DNA of 6,500 bases, from assembly GCA_900549275.1 (NCBI GenBank), contig URNU01000088.1, positions 1 to 6,500 on the forward strand, in the 5' to 3' direction. Shown in pieces: positions 1 through 3,504 of the stretch. The stretch comes from an uncultured Collinsella sp. (GTDB lineage: Bacteria; Actinomycetota; Coriobacteriia; Coriobacteriales; Coriobacteriaceae). The notes beneath the pieces are model-generated. The model was given only the letters and a program-made list of their open reading frames with translations, ran no database searches and was not told where the DNA came from. A program made the position numbers and the translations under genes. The stretch's first letter is position 1. Every line of letters starts with the position of its first letter.

Positions 1-489
1 CACCCGGAGCTACGCGAGCAGACGGTGGTTATCGAGAGCTTCTCCAAGCCCTGGGCCATGACCGGCTGGCGCCTGGGTTGGCTCGCAGCCGCAGCCCCCG
101 TCATCGCCGAGATCGCAAAAGCCCACCAATACCTAGTATCGAGCGCCGTCTCCTTTGAGATGGACGCCGCAGCCCGAGCCCTGACCGTCGACCCAACCCC
201 CATGCTCAAAGTCTACCAAGCCCGCCGCGAACGCGTACTCGCATCCCTTAATAACATGGGCCTAGACGTAGTGGAACCAGCCGGCGCCTTCTACGCCTTC
301 CCCAGCATCAAACAATTCGGCCTAACCAGCGAAGCCTTCTGCATCAAAGCCATCAAAGAGGCAAACGTAGCCCTAGTCCCGGGAGACTGCTTCGGCACCG
401 AAGGCCACATCCGCCTAAGCTACTGCGTCTCCGACAAAGATCTAGACGAAGGCCTCCACCGCCTGTCAACCTTCGTTTCGACCTTGTAG
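1..489 (+). CDS. Class I/II PLP-dependent aminotransferase, C-terminal part (5' truncated by window)
   Basis: The frame is open from base 1, so the start lies outside the window; 162 residues are visible and end at TAG 487-489. The PLP-lysine motif SFSKPWAMTGWRLG is near the left edge. Its Lys (codon 46-48) would form the Schiff base with PLP, and the Arg of GWR is the usual cofactor-phosphate ligand. Near the C-terminus, GHIRLSY contains the Arg (codon 412-414) that in this fold binds the substrate alpha-carboxylate. AGAFYAFP is also typical of the fold-type I aspartate/aromatic/PatA-like branch. It would be a cytosolic transaminase of amino and keto acids; substrate specificity cannot be read from this part. 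From about base 110 onward codons ending in A are common (six AAA to one AAG for Lys, six CTA Leu), unlike rplJ, rplL and rpoB. No T-tract terminator follows directly. The family call is firm, the exact function open. Confidence 0.9.
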   Translation, partial: HPELREQTVVIESFSKPWAMTGWRLGWLAAAAPVIAEIAKAHQYLVSSAVSFEMDAAARALTVDPTPMLKVYQARRERVLASLNNMGLDVVEPAGAFYAFPSIKQFGLTSEAFCIKAIKEANVALVPGDCFGTEGHIRLSYCVSDKDLDEGLHRLSTFVSTL

Positions 490-528
490 TCCTTAGGGAT
501 GCAACACATCAGCCCACCGACATAAGGG

Positions 529-776
529 TTATGCGTGGGGTGCGTCGCTCAACGGACACGAGGATTCGCAACAAAGGCAACGTAGCTCCGGCCGGGAGGG
601 GCAGGGCGAGTTTTCCGTAGATTCCGCACGAGCCGAAGGCCACTTAATGTGGCCTTCGTGCGAGCCCAGGACTTGACCGAGCGGAAAACTCGCCCTGCCC
701 CTCCCGGCCGGAGCGTATGCAGGGTTTGTGTACGAATCCTCGCGCCCGTTGACCGCCGCCGGGGTCCCCGCCATAA
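529..776. repeat. Large imperfect inverted repeat (about 250 nt) with a perfect 33-bp core stem
   Basis: The arms 585-617 and 682-714 are perfect reverse complements over 33 bases and very GC-rich. Inside, 625-643 pairs with 649-662 (14 bp with a 5-nt bulge at 630-634) around the loop TTAAT at 644-648. Between these stems is an asymmetric internal loop of 7 nt against 19 nt. Outside the core, 559-568 pairs perfectly with 733-742, CAACGG 550-555 with the CCGTTG at 746-751, and weaker matches continue to TTATG 529-533 against CATAA 772-776. It lies between the aminotransferase and rplJ, and the outer right arm contains the rplJ promoter. It could be a mobile palindromic (MITE-like) element, an inverted duplication of the promoter region, or a structured RNA or transcription barrier. 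There is no T-tract and no convincing gene. Confidence 0.9.
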
Positions 777-777
777 T
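749..777 (+). promoter_or_regulatory. Probable rplJL promoter (-35 TTGACC, 17-nt spacer, -10 CATAAT)
   Basis: TTGACC at 749-754 and CATAAT at 772-777 each match the sigma70/SigA consensus at five of six positions and are separated by exactly 17 nt. Transcription would start near 783-785, just upstream of the L10 leader, giving a leader of about 210 nt before rplJ. It is the best promoter-like sequence in the window, as expected for a highly expressed stalk-protein operon. It lies in the outer right arm of the 529-776 inverted repeat. Confidence 0.75.
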
Positions 778-798
778 ACTTTCGGTTCACGCACGAAT

Positions 799-881
799 CC
801 GCTGCCAGAGACAGCCGGTGCAAACGGGCATCGCCCGCGAGCTTAATGGGATATCCCGCCAGCCGAGGTGGTCGAGTAGAT
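799..881 (+). ncRNA. Ribosomal protein L10 leader (autoregulatory mRNA element)
   Basis: The segment carries the pattern I recall for the L10 leader family: CAGAGACAGCCGGTGCAAA (806-824), then CTTAATGGG (842-850), then CCGCCAGCCGAGGTGG (856-871). Small hairpins are visible at 825-837 (CGGGC, loop ATC, GCCCG) and in GGGATATCCC at 848-857. The element sits between a strong promoter and an intrinsic terminator upstream of rplJ, which is its usual place. In this family the L10-(L7/L12) complex binds the leader and lowers expression of its own operon. The boundaries are approximate and the call rests on remembered motifs, not on a covariance-model search. Confidence 0.75.
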
Positions 882-891
882 ATGTCTTCTC

Positions 892-928
892 GCCCCCGTC
901 GCTCATGCAGCGCGGGGGCTTTCTTTTT
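892..928 (+). terminator. Intrinsic terminator / probable attenuator in the rplJ leader
   Basis: G892-T903 pairs with A909-C919 to form an 11-bp GC-rich stem (single bulged T at 899, loop CATGC at 904-908), followed by TTTCTTTTT at 920-928. It lies about 11 nt after the L10 leader and 65 nt before the rplJ start. This arrangement suggests an attenuator whose use depends on L10-L7/L12 binding to the leader. It could also stop readthrough from the upstream aminotransferase gene. The hairpin is seen directly; its regulated use is inferred. Confidence 0.85.
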
Positions 929-993
929 GGACATGCCCCCGTCACGTCCTTGTGGCGGACCGTGCCCGGAAAGAATTCGAGGAGGTGTAATTC

Positions 994-1515
994 ATGCCCC
1001 AGCAGTACAAAATCGACAAGGTTGCAGAGATCGAGTCCCGTATCGCCGAGAACGCCGGTCTGTTCGTCGTCAACTACAACGGTCTGACGGTTAAGCAGGC
1101 TCAGGAGCTGCGTCATCAGCTTCGCGAGTGCGGCGCCGAGATGAAGGTCTACAAGAACAACCTGGTCAAGATCGCTCTCAAGAACCAGGAGCAGCCCGAG
1201 CTCGACGAGATCCTCGCCGGCCCCGTCGCTTATGTGTTCTACGAGACCGAGCCGGTTGAGGCCGCTAAGACCCTTAAGGACTTCTCCGCTAAGTCCAAGG
1301 GCGTCCTTGAGATCAAGGGCGGTATCTCCGACGGCAAGGCCGTTTCCGCTGATGATGTTAAGGCTATCGCCGAGCTGCCCACCAAGGATCAGCTTCTCGG
1401 CCAGATCGCCGGTCTCATCTCCGGTTTCGCTCGCGACATCGCTGTCTGCGTCAACGGCGTTTCCTCTGGTCTCGCTCGTTCGATCCAGCAGGTCTCCGAG
1501 CAGAAGGCAGCCTAG
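994..1515 (+). CDS. rplJ: 50S ribosomal protein L10
   Basis: This 173-residue protein, a normal length for L10, forms the base of the ribosomal stalk: it binds 23S rRNA together with L11 and anchors the L7/L12 dimers. The N-terminal domain shows family blocks including LFVVNYNGLTV (about 23-33), the LR..LRECGAEMKVYKNNL segment (about 43-62) and GPVAYVFYE (about 76-84). The LPTKDQLLGQIAGLI segment leads into the C-terminal helix that carries L7/L12. The start ATG follows GAGGAGG (979-985) at 8 nt. A short GAATT/AATTC inverted repeat (973-977 and 989-993) would place that Shine-Dalgarno sequence in a loop. The gene is first in the rplJ-rplL unit and is probably controlled by the upstream L10 leader and attenuator. 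The stop is TAG. Confidence 0.97.
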   Translation: MPQQYKIDKVAEIESRIAENAGLFVVNYNGLTVKQAQELRHQLRECGAEMKVYKNNLVKIALKNQEQPELDEILAGPVAYVFYETEPVEAAKTLKDFSAKSKGVLEIKGGISDGKAVSADDVKAIAELPTKDQLLGQIAGLISGFARDIAVCVNGVSSGLARSIQQVSEQKAA

Positions 1516-1617
1516 TCGCTGTTTTCACCCGCGGCGGCAACGCCGCACCCCTGGCGCATTCGCGCCGTGTTTTAACTGATCTCCGTGCATCCGCACGGAA
1601 ACCGAAAGGACTTAGAA
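1516..1617 (+). promoter_or_regulatory. rplJ-rplL intercistronic spacer with three tandem hairpins
   Basis: The 102-nt spacer holds three compact hairpins. 1531-1546 has a 6-bp stem with a GCAA (GNRA) loop. 1553-1566 has a 5-bp stem GGCGC/GCGCC followed by GTGTTTTA, a weak terminator-like end. 1582-1599 has a perfect 7-bp stem with loop ATCC and ends 5 nt before the rplL Shine-Dalgarno AAAGGA (1605-1610). Such structure could serve mRNA processing, stability or partial termination, or tune the excess of L7/L12 over L10. The stems are directly visible; any function is inferred. Confidence 0.55.
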
Positions 1618-1995
1618 ATGGCTAAGCTTACCACCGATGAGATCATCGATGCTCTTAAGGAAATGACCCTTCTCGAGGCTTCCGAGCTCGTTAAGGCTAT
1701 CGAGGACACCTTCGGCGTTTCCGCCGCTGCTCCTGCCGCTGTTGTCGCCGCTCCCGCTGCTGGCGCTGCTGAGGCCGAGGAGAAGACCGAGTTTGACGTC
1801 GTGCTCGAGGGCTTCGGCGACAACAAGATCCAGGTCATCAAGGCCGTCCGTGAGCTCACCAACCTTGGCCTGAAGGAGGCCAAGGAGGTCGTCGAGGGCG
1901 CTCCCAAGGCTGTTCTCGAGGGTGCCAAGAAGGAGGACGCCGAGGCTGCCAAGGAGAAGCTCGAGGCTGCTGGCGCTGCTGTCACCCTCAAGTAA
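1618..1995 (+). CDS. rplL: 50S ribosomal protein L7/L12
   Basis: This is the 125-residue multi-copy stalk protein that recruits and stimulates the translational GTPases (EF-Tu, EF-G, IF2). Residues 1-34 form the N-terminal dimerisation and L10-binding helices. Residues 35-55 are the flexible Ala-rich hinge. The C-terminal domain (about 56-125) carries the conserved factor-binding face NKIQVIKAVRELTNLGLKEA, including K70, I74, K75, R78 and K89, which align with E. coli K65, I69, K70, R73 and K84. I chose ATG 1618 because AAAGGA lies 7 nt upstream and MAKLTTDEII is the family N-terminus. An in-frame GTG at 1585 falls inside the spacer hairpin and would add an unrelated extension. The gene follows rplJ and is closed by the terminator at 2024-2056. 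Confidence 0.98.
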   Translation: MAKLTTDEIIDALKEMTLLEASELVKAIEDTFGVSAAAPAAVVAAPAAGAAEAEEKTEFDVVLEGFGDNKIQVIKAVRELTNLGLKEAKEVVEGAPKAVLEGAKKEDAEAAKEKLEAAGAAVTLK

Positions 1996-2023
1996 TCAGG
2001 CTTTCTCGCCAGATTTCTTTGCA

Positions 2024-2056
2024 GACGGGGTTCGCATTGCGAGCCCCGTCTTTTTT
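2024..2056 (+). terminator. Intrinsic terminator of the rplJL operon
   Basis: G2024-C2035 pairs along all 12 positions with G2039-C2050 (one G-T wobble), with loop ATT and a TTTTTT tract at 2051-2056, 28 nt after the rplL stop. It is a textbook strong Rho-independent terminator and separates rplJL from galU. Confidence 0.95.
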
Positions 2057-2307
2057 GTTATGACCACTCTATTTTGCTGGCTCGGCATGCAAATTGCTGC
2101 CGTTTGCGGTGCTTTGGGGTCGCTACCGTTGGGCGATAAAATTGCACCATTCGAGCAATAATTTGCGTTGACCTGCTGAAGAATGGCGCTTGCCTGCATT
2201 AACGTTAATTAACAGCGGTAAGATAACCCGGTATCGCAATTTGGTCTGCGGCCGGTGAGCCGCATGCACGGGCGCTATTTGCGCCTGCGAAAGGATCCCT
2301 GAATACT
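2057..2307 (+). promoter_or_regulatory. galU upstream region: candidate promoters, AT-rich palindromes, leader hairpins
   Basis: No gene is supported here. The best promoter-like pair is TTGGGG 2114-2119 with TAAAAT 2137-2142, spacer 17 nt. A second possibility is TTAACG 2199-2204 with GATAAC 2222-2227, also 17 nt apart. A TTGACC at 2168-2173 has no acceptable -10 at the proper distance. Two overlapping perfect palindromes, TTAACGTTAA (2199-2208) and GTTAATTAAC (2204-2213), could form an operator. Hairpins lie at 2247-2264 (6-bp stem TGCGGC/GCCGCA) and 2269-2287 (stem with core GGCGC/GCGCC), the second immediately before the galU Shine-Dalgarno AAAGGA (2290-2295). The promoter choice is uncertain. 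Confidence 0.45.
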
Positions 2308-3216
2308 ATGAAGGCAATCATCCCCGCCGCCGGTCTTGGCACGCGTTTTCTGCCTGGCACCAAGTGCACGCCCAAAGAGATGCTGCCGGTGCTCGACAAG
2401 CCGGTCATCCAGTACGTCGTTGAGGAGGCGCTCGACCCCGAGGAGGTCGACGATGCCATTATTGTCACCTCTCCCGGCAAGCCCGAGCTGCTGAGCTACT
2501 TCCAGCCCGATCGCTCGCTCGAGAACCTGCTTCGCGAGCGCGGCAAGGACGCCTACGCCGACGCTGTCGCCCATGCGGGTGGTATGCCGGTCGACTTCCG
2601 TTATCAGTACGAGCCCAAGGGCCTCGGTCACGCCATTCGCTCTGCCGCCGACGCCGTGGCAGGGGAGAACTTCCTGGTTCTTCTGGGCGATTACGTTGTG
2701 CCCAACCGTGACATCTGCGACAAGATGCTTGCCGTCTCCAAGGAGCATGGTGGCGCTTCTGTTATCGCTGTTGCCGCGTGCGCTCCCGAGGAGGTCAGCC
2801 GCTACGGCGTTATCGCCGGCGATCGCGTGGGCTCTCTCGAGGGCTTCGAGAATGCTGCCGACGCTGAACCCGGTGCCGTTTGGCGCATCGGCGGTCTGGT
2901 TGAGAAGCCCGCTCCCGAGGCGGCTCCGTCCAACCTGTACATTGTCGGTCGCTACCTGCTGAGCCCGCTGGTTATGGATCTACTGGCCGACCAGCAGGCC
3001 GGTAAGGGCGGCGAGATTCAGCTGACCGACGCCATGGCCCGTTCGCTCGATCGCGAGGCCATGTACGCTGTCGTCATCGACCCGCTGTCGGGCTACGACA
3101 CCGGCACGCCTTCTGGCTGGATGGCCACCAACGCCCTCATGGCTGCAAGCGATCCTCGTTTTGCAAGCGCCTTCTGGGACGCCATCGACGAGCGCGGCGG
3201 TCTGATGCGTAAGTAA
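2308..3216 (+). CDS. galU: UTP-glucose-1-phosphate uridylyltransferase
   Basis: This enzyme makes UDP-glucose from UTP and glucose 1-phosphate in the cytosol, feeding polysaccharide, glycolipid and galactose metabolism. The 302 residues match the usual GalU length. The N-terminus has the nucleotidyltransferase signature AAGLGTRFLPGTK followed by KEMLPVLDKPVIQYVVEEAL. Other family blocks are EPKGLGHAI (102-110), LLGDY (125-129; D128 is the expected metal ligand, although the position after it is Tyr where many relatives have Asp), VEKP (198-201; K200 the expected substrate-binding Lys), APSNLYIVGRY, GGEIQLTDAM and YDTGTPSGWM. ATG 2308 follows AAAGGA (2290-2295) at a rather long 12 nt. Codon use matches the flanking highly expressed genes. 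The gene stands alone between two strong terminators, so it is probably monocistronic. Its place between rplL and rpoB is unusual. Confidence 0.95.
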   Translation: MKAIIPAAGLGTRFLPGTKCTPKEMLPVLDKPVIQYVVEEALDPEEVDDAIIVTSPGKPELLSYFQPDRSLENLLRERGKDAYADAVAHAGGMPVDFRYQYEPKGLGHAIRSAADAVAGENFLVLLGDYVVPNRDICDKMLAVSKEHGGASVIAVAACAPEEVSRYGVIAGDRVGSLEGFENAADAEPGAVWRIGGLVEKPAPEAAPSNLYIVGRYLLSPLVMDLLADQQAGKGGEIQLTDAMARSLDREAMYAVVIDPLSGYDTGTPSGWMATNALMAASDPRFASAFWDAIDERGGLMRK

Positions 3217-3239
3217 GCCTTTCGGGCATCGACATTTAC

Positions 3240-3270
3240 GGGTGCGGACTTCGGTTCGCGCTCGTTTTTT
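3240..3270 (+). terminator. Intrinsic terminator of galU with UUCG loop
   Basis: G3240-C3249 pairs with G3254-C3263 through 10 bp (three G-T wobbles) around the very stable TTCG tetraloop (3250-3253), followed by G and TTTTTT (3265-3270), 23 nt after the galU stop codon. It should end galU transcription before the rpoB promoter region. Confidence 0.93.
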
Positions 3271-3300
3271 ATAAGAGCTGCGATTGTCGACTCTCTATTC

Positions 3301-3357
3301 ACAGAAAATATATGAACAGGTGTTCGATACACATACATCTACCTGCGCATTTTCTGT
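3301..3357. repeat. Bipartite inverted repeat upstream of rpoB
   Basis: ACAGAAAAT 3301-3309 is the exact reverse complement of ATTTTCTGT 3349-3357. Nested inside, CAGGT 3317-3321 pairs with ACCTG 3341-3345, leaving a 19-nt loop. The element lies in an AT-rich stretch about 50-100 nt upstream of the likely rpoB -35 box. It could be a regulator binding site or, if transcribed from farther upstream, an RNA hairpin. Nothing in the sequence decides between these. Confidence 0.5.
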
Positions 3358-3403
3358 CGAAAAACTTTGCTACTCCAAAAACTCAATCGCGTCAAGGCTT
3401 TTC

Positions 3404-3431
3404 TTGCTCAACGGTCGGTACCTGATAAACT
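3404..3431 (+). promoter_or_regulatory. Candidate rpoB promoter (-35 TTGCTC, 16-nt spacer, -10 TAAACT)
   Basis: TTGCTC 3404-3409 and TAAACT 3426-3431 resemble sigma70/SigA boxes with a 16-nt spacer. Transcription would start near 3438, giving a leader of about 67 nt. That leader contains a hairpin at 3448-3468 (TGGCGA/TCGCCA with one inner mismatch) before the rpoB Shine-Dalgarno. A weaker alternative pair is TTGTCG near 3285 with TATATG near 3310 at 19-nt spacing. The terminator after galU makes a dedicated rpoB promoter necessary. Confidence 0.5.
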
Positions 3432-3504
3432 ATTAGGTTGCGATAACTGGCGAAGCTATGCCTCGCCAATCCACCGAGCATTTCCGTGAAGGAGGAAAAA
3501 CCTG

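Noticed and set aside
529..934. Several short open frames on both strands between the aminotransferase and rplJ
   Set aside because: They overlap the inverted repeat, promoter, leader and terminator, lack good ribosome binding sites, and share peptides such as KTRPAPPGRS on opposite strands only because the DNA is palindromic.
1585..1617. GTG start giving an 11-residue longer L7/L12
   Set aside because: It falls in the stem of a spacer hairpin, has no Shine-Dalgarno of its own, and the family N-terminus begins at ATG 1618 with AAAGGA correctly spaced.
1996..2199. Minus-strand 67-codon open frame after rplL
   Set aside because: It runs through the rplJL terminator, shows no recognisable motif and has no clear ribosome binding site.
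2168..2202. TTGACC with CATTAA as a galU promoter
   Set aside because: The spacer would be 23 nt, too long for a normal sigma70-type promoter.
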